Source of the DNA: CAKSUT01 sp045542335
GTDB taxonomy: Bacteria > Bacillota > Clostridia > Oscillospirales > CAG-382
Length of the DNA stretch: 64,000 nucleotides
Assembly (NCBI GenBank): GCA_045542335.1
Contig: JAZQKV010000116.1
Location: 71,565-135,564 of the forward strand
Direction of reading: 5' to 3'
The notes beneath the pieces were generated by a model, which worked only from the letters and a program-made list of their open reading frames with translations, was not told the DNA's origin and searched no databases. Shown here one piece after another: positions 9,225 to 18,002 of the stretch (its first letter is position 1; each line of letters begins with the position of its first letter). Position numbers and translations under genes: made by a program.

Positions 9225-9821
9225 ATGGATACCAATACAAAGGAAACAACTGTTGAAAACGAAAATACTGCTCCCGAACAGGCGTCAGAAACTGTTTGTG
9301 AGGAAAAGCCAAAAGCAAAGACTAAAAAAGGCGATGACAGGGCAGAGAAAAAGGCGAAAAAAGAACTCGAACAAAAGGATAAGGAGATTGAGGCACTAAA
9401 AGCTGAGCTTGCCGAAAAGGACGATCGTCATTTAAGACTTCTTGCCGAATATGATAATTACAGAAAGCGCACACAGGGCGAAAAAGACGCAATTTACGGA
9501 ACAGCTGTTGTTGACACGGTGGAAAAAATTCTTCCCATTGTTGACGATATGGAACGTTCTCTTGCGGCTTGCGCAGATGACACATCTCCTGTTGCAGAGG
9601 GCGTGCGCATGATAGAGAAAAAGTTTAAGGATACCCTTGAAAAGATCGGCGTTACAGCAATTCCCGATGTTGGTGAACAGTTTAACCCCGATCTTCACAA
9701 CGCCATTATGCACGACGAAGACCCCGATAAGGGAGAAAACGAAATTTCCGAAGTGTTTATGAAAGGCTATAAGCTTGGAGATAAAGTTGTTCGTCATTCA
9801 ATGGTTAAGGTTGTTAACTGA
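9225..9821 (+). CDS. grpE: Nucleotide exchange factor GrpE
   Basis: Cochaperone that releases ADP from DnaK. The 198-residue protein has a long Lys/Glu-rich N-terminal part (about 1-60, with KPKAKTKKGDDRAEKKAKKE), a coiled-coil helix, the conserved LLAEYDNYRKRTQGEKDAIY segment and the C-terminal beta domain with FNPDLHNAIMH and GYKLGDKVVRHSMVKV. An AGGAGG lies 14 bases ahead of the ATG, rather far; an ATG at 9213 is too close to it and opens a frame of only 14 codons. Second gene of the heat-shock operon. Confidence 0.95.
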   Translation: MDTNTKETTVENENTAPEQASETVCEEKPKAKTKKGDDRAEKKAKKELEQKDKEIEALKAELAEKDDRHLRLLAEYDNYRKRTQGEKDAIYGTAVVDTVEKILPIVDDMERSLAACADDTSPVAEGVRMIEKKFKDTLEKIGVTAIPDVGEQFNPDLHNAIMHDEDPDKGENEISEVFMKGYKLGDKVVRHSMVKVVN

Positions 9822-9845
9822 TACATCGGCAAAAAGCCTGATGTA
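9822..9845 (+). other. Hairpin in the grpE-dnaK gap
   Basis: TACATC-GGC and GCC-TGATGTA form a stem around AAAAA directly after the grpE stop. The following TATTTAAAATACTTTTTG is only a weak T tract. It may be an RNA-processing or partial termination element that sets the dnaK:grpE ratio; that is inference. Confidence 0.4.
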
Positions 9846-9940
9846 TATTTAAAATACTTTTTGTAAGATTAAAATTAGCAGTCAATCAGCGTGCCTGCCA
9901 GAATCGGCGGCATTTGTAATTATGAAAGGATGAATTTATT

Positions 9941-11758
9941 ATGGGAAAAATTATTGGTATTGACCTTGGTACAACAAACTCTTGCGTAGCGGTTTTTGAG
10001 GGCGGCGAGCCTGTTGTTATCCCCAATTCTGAGGGTATGAGAACAACTCCCTCTGTTGTATCTTTCAAGAAAGACGGCGAAAGAATTGTCGGCTCTGCGG
10101 CAAAGCGTCAGGCTATCACAAATCCCGACAGAACAATAAGCTCCATCAAGAGAGTTATGGGTACAGACACAAAGGTTGCAATTGACGGCGAAAACTACAC
10201 TCCTCAGCAGATTTCCGCTTTCGTTCTTCAGAAGCTCAAGGCTGATGCCGAAAGCTATCTCGGCCAGCCCGTCACAGAGGCTGTTATCACCGTTCCTGCA
10301 TATTTCTCCGATGCACAGCGTCAGGCAACAAAGGACGCAGGCAGAATTGCAGGTCTTGATGTAAAGAGAATCACCAACGAGCCGACAGCGCCAGCCATCG
10401 CATACGGCATGGATAAGGAAAAGGAACAAAAGGTTATGATTTATGACCTCGGCGGCGGTACATTCGACGTTTCCATTCTTGAAATCGGCGATGGCGTTTT
10501 CGAGGTTCTTGCAACAAATGGTAATAACCACCTCGGCGGTGACGATTTTGACGAATGTATTGTTAACTATATGGCTGAGTCTTTCCTTGCTGACGAAGGA
10601 ATTGACCTTCGCAAGGATAAGTCTGCCGCATCCCGTCTTAAGGAAGCAGCGGAAAAGGCAAAGATTGAACTCTCCGGCATGACAACAACAAACATCAATC
10701 TTCCCTTTATCACAGCTGACCAGAATGGTCCTAAGCACTTTGATATGACTCTCACCCGTGCAAAGTTTGACGAGCTCACCTATAAGCTTGTTGAGCAGAC
10801 CATGGAACCCATGAAGAAGGCTCTTGCTGATGCAGGTCTTTCTCCCTCACAGATTGATAAGGTTCTTCTTGTGGGCGGTTCAACAAGAGTTCCTGCAGTT
10901 CAGGAGGCTGTTAAGAAGTATATCGGTAAAGAACCCTTCAAGGGCATTAACCCCGATGAATGTGTTGCAGTTGGTGCGGCTGTTCAGGGCGCAATTCTCA
11001 CAAACGACGTTAAGGACATTGTTCTCTTTGACGTTACTCCCCTTTCTCTCGGTATTGAAACTCTCGGCGGCGTATGCAGCAAGATTATCGAAAGAAATAC
11101 AACAATGCCCGTAACAAAGAGCCAGATTTTCTCAACTGCGGCTGACGGTCAGACTTCTGTTGAAATCCATGTTCTTCAGGGTGAGCGTGAAATGGCGGCA
11201 GGCAACACAACTCTCGGTAGATTCCACCTCGACGGAATCCCCTCTGCTCCCAGAGGAGTTCCTCAGATTGAAGTTACCTTTGATATTGACGCAAATGGCA
11301 TCGTAAATGTTAAGGCAGTTGACAAGGGAACAGGTAAGGAACAGCATATCACCATTACCTCCTCCACAAATATGTCCGAGGAAGAAATTGAAAAGGCAGT
11401 AAAGGATGCTGAAAAGCACGCCGCAGAGGATAAGGCTGCAAAGGAAGCTGTTGATGCAAAGAACCATGCTGAAGCGGCAATATTCCAGATCAAGAAGAGC
11501 CTTGATGAGATTGGTGACAAGGTCAGCGAAGCAGATAAGGCTCCCGTACTTGAAAAGATTACAAAGCTCGAAGAAACTCTCAAGGGCGGCAACACCGAGC
11601 AGATCAAGGCAGACACCGATGAGCTTCAGAAAGCGTTCTATCCTCTTGCAGAAAAGCTCTATCAGCAGGCAGGCGCAGCCGGTGCCGACGGCGCACAGCC
11701 CGGCATGAACGATGACGGAACAATCAACGCTGATTTCGAGGACAAGAGCGACAAATAA
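9941..11758 (+). CDS. dnaK: Chaperone protein DnaK (Hsp70)
   Basis: ATP-dependent chaperone. It begins MGKIIGIDLGTTNSCVAV (phosphate loop), and carries IYDLGGGTFDVS near 168-179, LVGGSTRVPAV near 310-320, the interdomain linker region DIVLFDVTPLSLGIET near 360-375 and a substrate domain with HVLQGERE. The 605-residue length and the absence of the Gram-negative N-terminal insertion fit Firmicutes. The C-terminal tail ends in an acidic FEDKSDK in place of the usual EEVKKD-type end. AAAGGATG precedes the ATG. Confidence 0.98.
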   Translation: MGKIIGIDLGTTNSCVAVFEGGEPVVIPNSEGMRTTPSVVSFKKDGERIVGSAAKRQAITNPDRTISSIKRVMGTDTKVAIDGENYTPQQISAFVLQKLKADAESYLGQPVTEAVITVPAYFSDAQRQATKDAGRIAGLDVKRITNEPTAPAIAYGMDKEKEQKVMIYDLGGGTFDVSILEIGDGVFEVLATNGNNHLGGDDFDECIVNYMAESFLADEGIDLRKDKSAASRLKEAAEKAKIELSGMTTTNINLPFITADQNGPKHFDMTLTRAKFDELTYKLVEQTMEPMKKALADAGLSPSQIDKVLLVGGSTRVPAVQEAVKKYIGKEPFKGINPDECVAVGAAVQGAILTNDVKDIVLFDVTPLSLGIETLGGVCSKIIERNTTMPVTKSQIFSTAADGQTSVEIHVLQGEREMAAGNTTLGRFHLDGIPSAPRGVPQIEVTFDIDANGIVNVKAVDKGTGKEQHITITSSTNMSEEEIEKAVKDAEKHAAEDKAAKEAVDAKNHAEAAIFQIKKSLDEIGDKVSEADKAPVLEKITKLEETLKGGNTEQIKADTDELQKAFYPLAEKLYQQAGAAGADGAQPGMNDDGTINADFEDKSDK

Positions 11759-11775
11759 TCCGGTTTGAATTTTTT

Positions 11776-11812
11776 CGGGACTGTATCATGAAAAAAGTCG
11801 GATGCAGTCCCG
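11776..11812 (+). other. Stem-loop in the dnaK-dnaJ gap
   Basis: CGGGACTG and CAGTCCCG pair perfectly around a 21-base loop. No T run follows, so it is not an ordinary terminator. A processing or stability element between dnaK and dnaJ is possible. Confidence 0.4.
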
Positions 11813-11856
11813 TGTCCGATTATAAACAACAATAACCAAACATTTACGAGGCTAAA

Positions 11857-13026
11857 ATGGCTGAAAAAAGAGATTATTATGAGGTGCTTGGTCTTCAAAA
11901 GGGAGCAAGTGCCGATGAAATAAAAAAAGCCTTCCGAAAGCTCGGAAAGCAATATCATCCCGACCTTAACCCCGGAAATAAGGAAGCCGAGGAAAAGTTC
12001 AAGGAAATAAACGAAGCTTACACAATCCTTTCCGACCCCGATAAAAAGTCCAAGTACGATGCATACGGTCATGCAGGAGTTGACCCGAGCTACGGCGCAG
12101 GTGCCGGCGGCTTCGGTGGCTTTGAGGGCGGCTTTGGCGGATTTGACTTTGGAGATGCTTCGGACATTTTCTCGTCATTCTTTGGCGGCGGCGGAATGAG
12201 AACAAACCGCAACGGACCCACAAGGGGAAACGATAGAGAGGTTCGTATAACGCTGACATTTGAAGAAGCTGTTTTCGGATGTAAAAAGGAAATCAGTTAT
12301 TCAAGAGTTGAAAAGTGCGAAACCTGTGGCGGCAACGGTGCTGCGGCTGGAACACAGCCCGAAACCTGTTCTGCCTGTGGTGGAACCGGTTCAATACGCA
12401 CACAGCAGAGAACAATTCTCGGCGTGATGCAGTCAACCCGTCCCTGTTCAGCTTGCGCAGGAACGGGAAAAGTGGTTAAGAATCCATGTCAGAGCTGTCG
12501 CGGAACAGGATTTGTGACAAAGAAAAAGAAGCTTGACGTGACAATTCCGGCGGGTATTGACGACGGACAGAACATAGTGCTTCGTTCCCAGGGCGATATG
12601 GGCAAAAACGGCGGACCAAACGGCGACCTTTATATAACGGTGAATGTCAAGTCCCACACTGTTTTTGACCGTGACGGCTATAACATTTATTGTGAAGTGC
12701 CTATAACCTTCACCGAGGCGGCACTCGGTGCAAAGATAAATGTCCCCACTCTTGAGGGCGACTATGAATACACAATCAACGAGGGAACTCAAAGCGGCTC
12801 TGTGTTTACACTTAAAGGCAAGGGCGTTCAGGTTGTAAATTCAAAGGGCAGAGGCGATCTCACCTTCAGAGTAATTGTCGAAGTGCCCAAAAATCTGAAT
12901 TCAAAGCAAAAAGAGCTTCTCCGGGAGTTTGATGAATCCTGCGACGGCAAAAACAATGTTCAGAAAAAGAGCTTTGGAGAAAAAGTTAAGTCCGCATTTA
13001 AGGAAATGAAAGACTGGTTTGATTAA
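11857..13026 (+). CDS. dnaJ: Chaperone protein DnaJ (Hsp40, type I)
   Basis: Stimulates DnaK ATP hydrolysis and delivers substrates. The J domain at 1-70 has the HPD motif in QYHPDLNPGN; a Gly/Phe-rich linker covers about 75-120. Four zinc-binding repeats follow: CETCGGNG, CSACGGTG, CSACAGTG (an alanine replaces the usual glycine) and CQSCRGTG. C-terminal substrate-binding domains complete 389 residues. Last gene of the operon; a strong terminator follows. Confidence 0.97.
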   Translation: MAEKRDYYEVLGLQKGASADEIKKAFRKLGKQYHPDLNPGNKEAEEKFKEINEAYTILSDPDKKSKYDAYGHAGVDPSYGAGAGGFGGFEGGFGGFDFGDASDIFSSFFGGGGMRTNRNGPTRGNDREVRITLTFEEAVFGCKKEISYSRVEKCETCGGNGAAAGTQPETCSACGGTGSIRTQQRTILGVMQSTRPCSACAGTGKVVKNPCQSCRGTGFVTKKKKLDVTIPAGIDDGQNIVLRSQGDMGKNGGPNGDLYITVNVKSHTVFDRDGYNIYCEVPITFTEAALGAKINVPTLEGDYEYTINEGTQSGSVFTLKGKGVQVVNSKGRGDLTFRVIVEVPKNLNSKQKELLREFDESCDGKNNVQKKSFGEKVKSAFKEMKDWFD

Positions 13027-13030
13027 AGCA

Positions 13031-13068
13031 AAAGGTGGAGTGTTTCGGTTGAAGCACTCCGCCTTTTA
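13031..13068. terminator. Bidirectional terminator between dnaJ and clpX
   Basis: Stem GGTGGAGTG-TTTC / GAAGCACTCCGCC with loop GGTT and one G-T pair, flanked by AAA on the left and TTTT on the right of the plus strand. The genes on either side converge on it. Confidence 0.85.
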
Positions 13069-13077
13069 ATTATAAAA

Positions 13078-14406
13078 TTATGCTATTTCTTCGGACTCCG
13101 CTTTAGCTTTGCTTTTTGCGGAGCTTTTCTTTGCTTTTGGCTTACTTTCGCCTTTTACGATAACTGCTTCCCCCGTTTTTTCAACGACTGCTTTTGTCAC
13201 AATTATCTTGCTGACATTCTCCTCGGACGGAACTTCGTACATAAGAGGAAGCATGATTTCTTCCATTATTGAGCGAAGTCCACGAGCACCGGTCTTTCTC
13301 TGCTCGGAAAGCTTTGCCACCGCCTCAAGTGCCTCCGGTTCAAATTCAATCTCGGTTCCATCGAGGTCGAACAGCTTTTTGTATTGGTTAACAAGGCAGT
13401 TTTTAGGCTCGGTGAGAATCCTCACAAGAGCTTCGGAGTCGAGAGGCTCAAGCGTTGTTATCATAGGCACTCTGCCCACAAGCTCTGGAATAAGCCCGTA
13501 CTTTACAAGGTCGTGAGGGGTCACTTCATTATAAATAGTGCCCTTGCTCTTTTCTTTCTGAGTGAGTATGGTTGTTCCAAAACCAAGAGTTTGCTTTCCT
13601 GTTCGGTTGCTGATTATTTCCTCAATTCCGTCAAAAGCGCCGCCGCAAATGAAAAGGATGTTTGAGGTGTCAACCTGAATAAATTCCTGCCCCGGATGCT
13701 TTCTTCCGCCCTGGGGAGGAACATTTGAAACAGTGCCTTCGAGTATTTTGAGAAGTGCCTGTTGAACGCCTTCACCCGATACATCACGGGTTATGGAACG
13801 GTTTTCACTGCGTCTTGCAATCTTATCAATTTCGTCGATATAGATAATACCTCTTTCTGCAAGACTGACATCGTAGTCCGCCGCCTGTATAAGACGAAGA
13901 AGAATGTTTTCAACATCCTCGCCAACATAACCTGCTTCGGTAAGGGTTGTTGCATCGGCGATGGCAAACGGCACCTTCAAAAGCTTGGCAAGGGTTTGCG
14001 CAAGAAGCGTTTTTCCAACACCTGTCGGTCCTAAAATAAGAACATTGCTCTTTTGAAGCTCGGTGGAAGCAATCGGGTCATCGGTCTTTTTCTTTTTGTC
14101 AGCAGAAAGGATTCTTTTGTAGTGGTTGTAAACCGCAACTGAAAGGGCTTTTTTTGCACTGTCCTGACCAATAACATAGTTGTCAAGATGCTCTTTTATT
14201 TCACGGGGTTTTGGAAGATTTCCGAGAGTAAGCTCTCCTGCCGTTTCTGCGGCTTGGGCAAACACTTCCTCTGTATCTTCAAGGATTTCTTCGCAAAGGC
14301 TTATGCAGTCTGCGCAGATATTTGCTCCCATAGGACCGAAAACAAGATGAACCTCATCGCTGTTTCTTCCGCAGAAACAACAAATATGCTCCGGTTTCTT
14401 TGCCAT
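13078..14406 (-). CDS. clpX: ATP-dependent Clp protease ATP-binding subunit ClpX
   Basis: AAA+ unfoldase that feeds ClpP. An N-terminal zinc-binding domain uses CCFCGRN and CADCISLC; Walker A is GPTGVGKT, Walker B is IIYIDEIDKI, and the pore loop GYVGED lies between them. The IGF-type loop that docks ClpP is seen as LGFG. The C-terminus carries an extra Lys/Ala-rich tail of about 20 residues (KPKAKKSSAKSKAKAE). Length 442 against about 420 in Bacillus. GAAAGGTAGG precedes the ATG. It follows clpP, but a terminator lies between them, so read-through or an unseen own promoter is required. Confidence 0.98.
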   Translation of the reverse strand: MAKKPEHICCFCGRNSDEVHLVFGPMGANICADCISLCEEILEDTEEVFAQAAETAGELTLGNLPKPREIKEHLDNYVIGQDSAKKALSVAVYNHYKRILSADKKKKTDDPIASTELQKSNVLILGPTGVGKTLLAQTLAKLLKVPFAIADATTLTEAGYVGEDVENILLRLIQAADYDVSLAERGIIYIDEIDKIARRSENRSITRDVSGEGVQQALLKILEGTVSNVPPQGGRKHPGQEFIQVDTSNILFICGGAFDGIEEIISNRTGKQTLGFGTTILTQKEKSKGTIYNEVTPHDLVKYGLIPELVGRVPMITTLEPLDSEALVRILTEPKNCLVNQYKKLFDLDGTEIEFEPEALEAVAKLSEQRKTGARGLRSIMEEIMLPLMYEVPSEENVSKIIVTKAVVEKTGEAVIVKGESKPKAKKSSAKSKAKAESEEIA

Positions 14407-14456
14407 TTTGCTTTACCTACCTTTCTTTTGTGGTAGCGTGGGTGAGTTTACAGAAT

Positions 14457-14493
14457 AAAACCGCCGACGTACATTTTTGTGTAACGTCGGCGG
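14457..14493 (-). terminator. Terminator or attenuator between clpP and clpX
   Basis: Minus-strand stem CCGCCGACGT / ACGTCGGCGG with a 13-base loop, followed by TTTTATT. It lies between clpP and clpX on the same strand, so it would lower clpX expression relative to clpP. Confidence 0.8.
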
Positions 14494-14572
14494 ATTCTTT
14501 TACGCTTGTGAATCTGTTCCGCAGTCTTTTGCCGACATTTGCGTTGCAGATTTATACGCCGGGATACATGGA

Positions 14573-15157
14573 TTAGTCTCTCTTGCCGATAACCTTGTCA
14601 ACAAGACCATATTCCATGGCCTGTTCGGCGGTGAGGAAATTATCTCTTTCTGTGTCCCTTGCGATTTCTTCAATTGACTTGCCTGTCTGAGATGCAAGAA
14701 TTGAGTTCATTCTCTCGCGGATGCGGATAATGTGGTCTGCATGGATTTTAATATCTGTTGCCTGACCGCGTGTTCCGCCAAGGGGCTGATGAATCATAAT
14801 CTCGCTGTTGGGGAGTGCAAGTCTTTTACCCTTTGCACCGGAGGAAAGCAGGAATGCTCCCATGCTTGCCGCCATACCCACGCATATTGTGGATACATCG
14901 CACTTGATATAATTCATCGTATCATAAATCGCCATGCCTGCGGAAATTGAACCGCCGGGGCTGTTGATGTAAAGACAAATATCTTTGTCGGGATCCTTTG
15001 CTTCAAGATAAAGAAGCTGTGCAACAACAAGGGATGCTGTTGTGTCATTTACCTCGTCTGCAAGGAAAACGATTCTGTCATTGAGAAGTCTGGAGTAGAT
15101 GTCATAAGAACGCTCTCCTCTGCCTTCCTGTTCGACTACCATTGGGATATACGGCAT
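14573..15157 (-). CDS. clpP: ATP-dependent Clp protease proteolytic subunit ClpP
   Basis: Serine peptidase forming the tetradecameric barrel. The catalytic triad is Ser98 (in GMAASMGAFLL), His123 (in EIMIHQPLGG) and Asp172 (in TERDNFLTA). The 194-residue length is standard. The start at 15157 is chosen because GGAGG sits seven bases ahead; an upstream in-frame ATG at 15196 would add 13 residues across that ribosome site. 66 bases downstream of tig and on the same strand. Confidence 0.98.
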   Translation of the reverse strand: MPYIPMVVEQEGRGERSYDIYSRLLNDRIVFLADEVNDTTASLVVAQLLYLEAKDPDKDICLYINSPGGSISAGMAIYDTMNYIKCDVSTICVGMAASMGAFLLSSGAKGKRLALPNSEIMIHQPLGGTRGQATDIKIHADHIIRIRERMNSILASQTGKSIEEIARDTERDNFLTAEQAMEYGLVDKVIGKRD

Positions 15158-15223
15158 ATTCTTACCTCCAATCGGGATGCCGGTTTGCGGCATCAAAAAA
15201 TATTTTCTGAAATGCGCCTCTGA

Positions 15224-16726
15224 TTATTCAGCGTCTTTCTTTTCTGTTTTTGCCTTGGTTGTTCTCTTTGCCTTGGGCTTTGCTTCGGTTTCTGCCTTTT
15301 CGGTCTTTGCCTCTGCCTCTGCGCCTTCAGCATCTGCCTTCTTGGCTCTGGGCTTTCTTGTGCGAGTTGTCTTCTTGGGCTCTTCTGCAGTTTCTGTTGC
15401 CTTTGCTGCTTCTGCCGCTTCAAGCTCAGCCTTGGTTACGGTCTTTTCTGTGATGTCAGCGTACTCTCTTACCTTTTCAAATGCCTTTGAATAGGTGATT
15501 TCATCAGTAATGTAATCGGGAGTGAGAGCCTTCTTAACATCTTCTGCCTTCATGCCGTATGCGTTTGCGATTTCTGTGTACTTTGCTTCAATATCTTCCT
15601 CTGTTGCTGTGATGCCTTCGATTTCGATAATCTTTTCAAGTGCAAGAGAACGCTTAACGTTGATTTCAGCTGCCTTGGAATAGTGCTCCTTGAGAGAATC
15701 AAGGGTCATGCCTGTGTACTGCATGAACATATCAAGGCTCATACCCTGCTGACGGAGATTGGAGTCATATTCTCTAACGAGGTTTTCCTTTTCCTTGTCA
15801 TACATAACTTCGGGAATTTCAGCCTCAACAAGAGCGCAAAGAGCTTCAGCAAGAGCTTCGCCAAGCTTTCTTTCAGCATCTGCATCGTGCTTCTTAACTA
15901 TCTTTGCCTTGATATCTGCCTTATATTCATCAAGAGTGTCAAATTCGGAAGCATCCTTTGCAAATTCATCATCGAGAGCAGGAAGCTCTTCCTTTTCGAT
16001 GGCATTGAGCTTGCACTTGAACACAGCTGCCTTGCCCTTGAGTTCTTCTGCGTGATATTCTTCGGGGAATGTAACGTTTACGTCAAATTCCTCGCCTGTC
16101 TTCTTGCCGACAATCTGTTCCTCAAAGCCGGGGATAAACTGACCGGAGCCGAGTGTGAGCTTGTGACCCTCGCCCTTGCCGCCGTCAAATGCAACGCCGT
16201 CAACAAAACCTTCATAGTCAATGTTTGTGATGTCGCCCATTTCTGCAGCTCTGTCTTCAATGGTGATGTTTCTTGCAAGTCTCTTGCGAGCGATTTCAAG
16301 GTCAGCATCAACCTCTGCGTCCTCAACTGCAACTGTTGTCTTTTCAAGCTTGATTCCCTTATAGTCGCCAAGCTTCACATCAGGCTTTCTGATAAAGCTT
16401 ACCTTTGCGATAACGCCGTCTTCGTTTTCAAAGTCAACGTCTGTAATTTCGGGAGTAGCAATGATTGTGTAGCCTGCTTCCTTTGCGCCTGCTTCGATTT
16501 CAGCGGGAAGAACCTCGTTGATGGCATCTTCATAGAAAACACCCTTGCCGTAGTACTTCTCGATAATGCCCTTGGGAGCTTTACCCTTTCTGAAGCCGGG
16601 AATCTGAATCTTCTTCACATTCTTCTTGTAAGCGGCGTCAACGGCCTTGTTGAAGGCATCTCTTTCGATTTTGATTTCGAGCTCAATTTTGTTGGTCTCG
16701 ATTTCCTTTGCATTTTTCAAACTCAT
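15224..16726 (-). CDS. tig: Trigger factor with Lys/Ala-rich C-terminal extension
   Basis: Ribosome-associated chaperone and peptidyl-prolyl isomerase. The ribosome-docking signature GFRKGKAP is at residues 44-51; an FKBP-type domain with GDITNIDYEGFVDG and FIPGFEEQIVG spans about 150-245; the helical C-terminal chaperone domain follows. At 500 residues it exceeds the usual ~430 because of a tail from about residue 435 rich in Lys, Ala, Glu and Thr, resembling histone H1-like low complexity. Start at 16726 chosen for the AAGGAAGGAA site. Order tig-clpP-clpX is the common Firmicutes arrangement; lon does not follow. Confidence 0.96.
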   Translation of the reverse strand: MSLKNAKEIETNKIELEIKIERDAFNKAVDAAYKKNVKKIQIPGFRKGKAPKGIIEKYYGKGVFYEDAINEVLPAEIEAGAKEAGYTIIATPEITDVDFENEDGVIAKVSFIRKPDVKLGDYKGIKLEKTTVAVEDAEVDADLEIARKRLARNITIEDRAAEMGDITNIDYEGFVDGVAFDGGKGEGHKLTLGSGQFIPGFEEQIVGKKTGEEFDVNVTFPEEYHAEELKGKAAVFKCKLNAIEKEELPALDDEFAKDASEFDTLDEYKADIKAKIVKKHDADAERKLGEALAEALCALVEAEIPEVMYDKEKENLVREYDSNLRQQGMSLDMFMQYTGMTLDSLKEHYSKAAEINVKRSLALEKIIEIEGITATEEDIEAKYTEIANAYGMKAEDVKKALTPDYITDEITYSKAFEKVREYADITEKTVTKAELEAAEAAKATETAEEPKKTTRTRKPRAKKADAEGAEAEAKTEKAETEAKPKAKRTTKAKTEKKDAE

Positions 16727-16838
16727 GGATAGTTCCTTCCTTTCTTTTAACGGCCGGAAAAACCTCATGGGTTTAACCTTCCGTAAACGTCCCCGATAAA
16801 AGGACGTTAATTACAAAATAAAATAACTTATCTATATT

Positions 16839-16866
16839 ATTTTATACCATTTTTTAAATATGTCAA
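16839..16866 (-). promoter_or_regulatory. Promoter of tig-clpP
   Basis: Minus strand: perfect -35 TTGACA (16866-16861), 16-base spacer, -10 TAAAAT (16844-16839). Start near 16832, leaving a leader of about 105 bases that contains a small hairpin with arms AACGTCC and GGACGTT. No CIRCE or CtsR-like repeat is seen. Confidence 0.8.
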
Positions 16867-16910
16867 GATGTTTTTGAATAAATCGTATACTTGCCCAATA
16901 TTTTCCTTTT

Positions 16911-17615
16911 TTAACCCACTTTTATTGGGCAAAAATCCAATGCATCGCAGGCTGTAAGCACCTGTTTTATGCCATCTGCGCTCTCCGGCACAGCGCTGCG
17001 GGGAATTCCGTGTAGATGCCCGATATAAAGACGCTTCACTCCGAACTCACAAAGAGCCGCAATTGCGGCATCATTTTTAAAATCACCGAACAAAACAGGG
17101 TAGTGCATAAATGCCACAATTTCGGCATCCGGATTTTGTTCCTTGAGCTTTTGTGCAGCATCGAGCGAAAGACGCAGGCGGAGTGCTTCACGGGCGATTA
17201 TTCTTTCGTCCTCTGCCGCAATTCCGAATTCCGACATCCACCCTCTTGTTCCGCAAACAATTATGTTGTCGCAGAGATAGGCATTATTGTAAAGAAATTT
17301 CAACGAATCAAATCCGTTTTCGGCAACGAATTTTTCAAACTTTGCGGCTGTAACCCACCAATAGTCGTGGTTGCCTCTGCCAATAATTTTTTTGCCGGGC
17401 AACTCGTGTATAAACTTCAGGTCTTCTTTTGCATCTTCCATGTCAATTCCCCATGAAATATCACCCGGAATCACAACCGTGTCGTCATTTCCAACGAGGG
17501 CACACCAGTTTTCACGGATTTTTTCATAGTGGTTCAGCCATCTTTCGCCAAAAATGTCCATGGGTTTGTTGGTCGAAAAAGAAAGATGCGGGTCGCTGAG
17601 AACAAATACTCCCAT
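16911..17615 (-). CDS. Metallophosphoesterase family protein
   Basis: Predicted cytosolic calcineurin-like phosphoesterase of 234 residues. Metal-binding motifs are present: SDPHLS (residues 6-11), GDISWG in place of the usual GDxxD/E, GRGNHDYWW near 80, and GHLHG near 205. Substrate unknown. The ATG at 17615 follows AAGGAGG by seven bases; a GTG two codons upstream overlaps the ribosome site. It is convergent with nothing and divergent from the DUF1540 gene. Minus-strand TTGACA near 17682 may be part of its promoter, but no convincing -10 follows. Confidence 0.85.
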   Translation of the reverse strand: MGVFVLSDPHLSFSTNKPMDIFGERWLNHYEKIRENWCALVGNDDTVVIPGDISWGIDMEDAKEDLKFIHELPGKKIIGRGNHDYWWVTAAKFEKFVAENGFDSLKFLYNNAYLCDNIIVCGTRGWMSEFGIAAEDERIIAREALRLRLSLDAAQKLKEQNPDAEIVAFMHYPVLFGDFKNDAAIAALCEFGVKRLYIGHLHGIPRSAVPESADGIKQVLTACDALDFCPIKVG

Positions 17616-17721
17616 TTGCACACCTCCTTTTCAAGAAGTCGGGGATGTATTAAAGCAATAAGTATAATTCTGTATAAATTGTCAAACACTAATTTCAATT
17701 CTGATATAAGGAGAAAAAACA

Positions 17722-17922
17722 ATGGAAAAAACGATTTTTGATTCAAGCATCGCCCCCGATGGCTTCAAGTCAAGCCATATCAAAGGCGTGGGCTGCAGCG
17801 TGAAAAACTGTGTCTACAATGACGGCTACGGTTATTGCACAGCAGATAAAATAAATGTAGGTCCCGGTTATGCCACGGATTGCACCGACACGGTCTGCGC
17901 AACCTTTAAGGCGAGGACTTAA
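17722..17922 (+). CDS. DUF1540 domain-containing protein
   Basis: A 66-residue cysteine-rich protein with the DUF1540 pattern: CSVKNCVYNDGYGYCTADKI, then a CTDTVCATF end, five cysteines in all. The family is widespread in Clostridia and spore formers and is thought to bind metal; no function is established. ATAAGGAG precedes the ATG. Monocistronic by position. Confidence 0.85.
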   Translation: MEKTIFDSSIAPDGFKSSHIKGVGCSVKNCVYNDGYGYCTADKINVGPGYATDCTDTVCATFKART

Positions 17923-17936
17923 AGGTATATTGTCAA

Positions 17937-17985
17937 GGGGGAGCTTTTTGATAAAGAATCCCCCTCAGAATCCCCAAAAAGCTTT
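17937..17985. other. Nested inverted repeats after the DUF1540 gene
   Basis: AGCTTTTTG (17942-17950) is inverted as CAAAAAGCT (17975-17983), and GGGGG (17937-17941) can pair with CCCCC (17960-17964). The two pairings exclude each other. No T run follows in either direction, so termination for the converging genes is only possible, not shown. Confidence 0.35.
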
Positions 17986-18002
17986 AAAAATGTGTGGAAT
18001 TG

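Noticed and set aside
15683..16732. 349-codon frame antisense to tig
   Set aside because: No ribosome site, cysteine- and leucine-rich nonsense product, opposite to an intact trigger factor.
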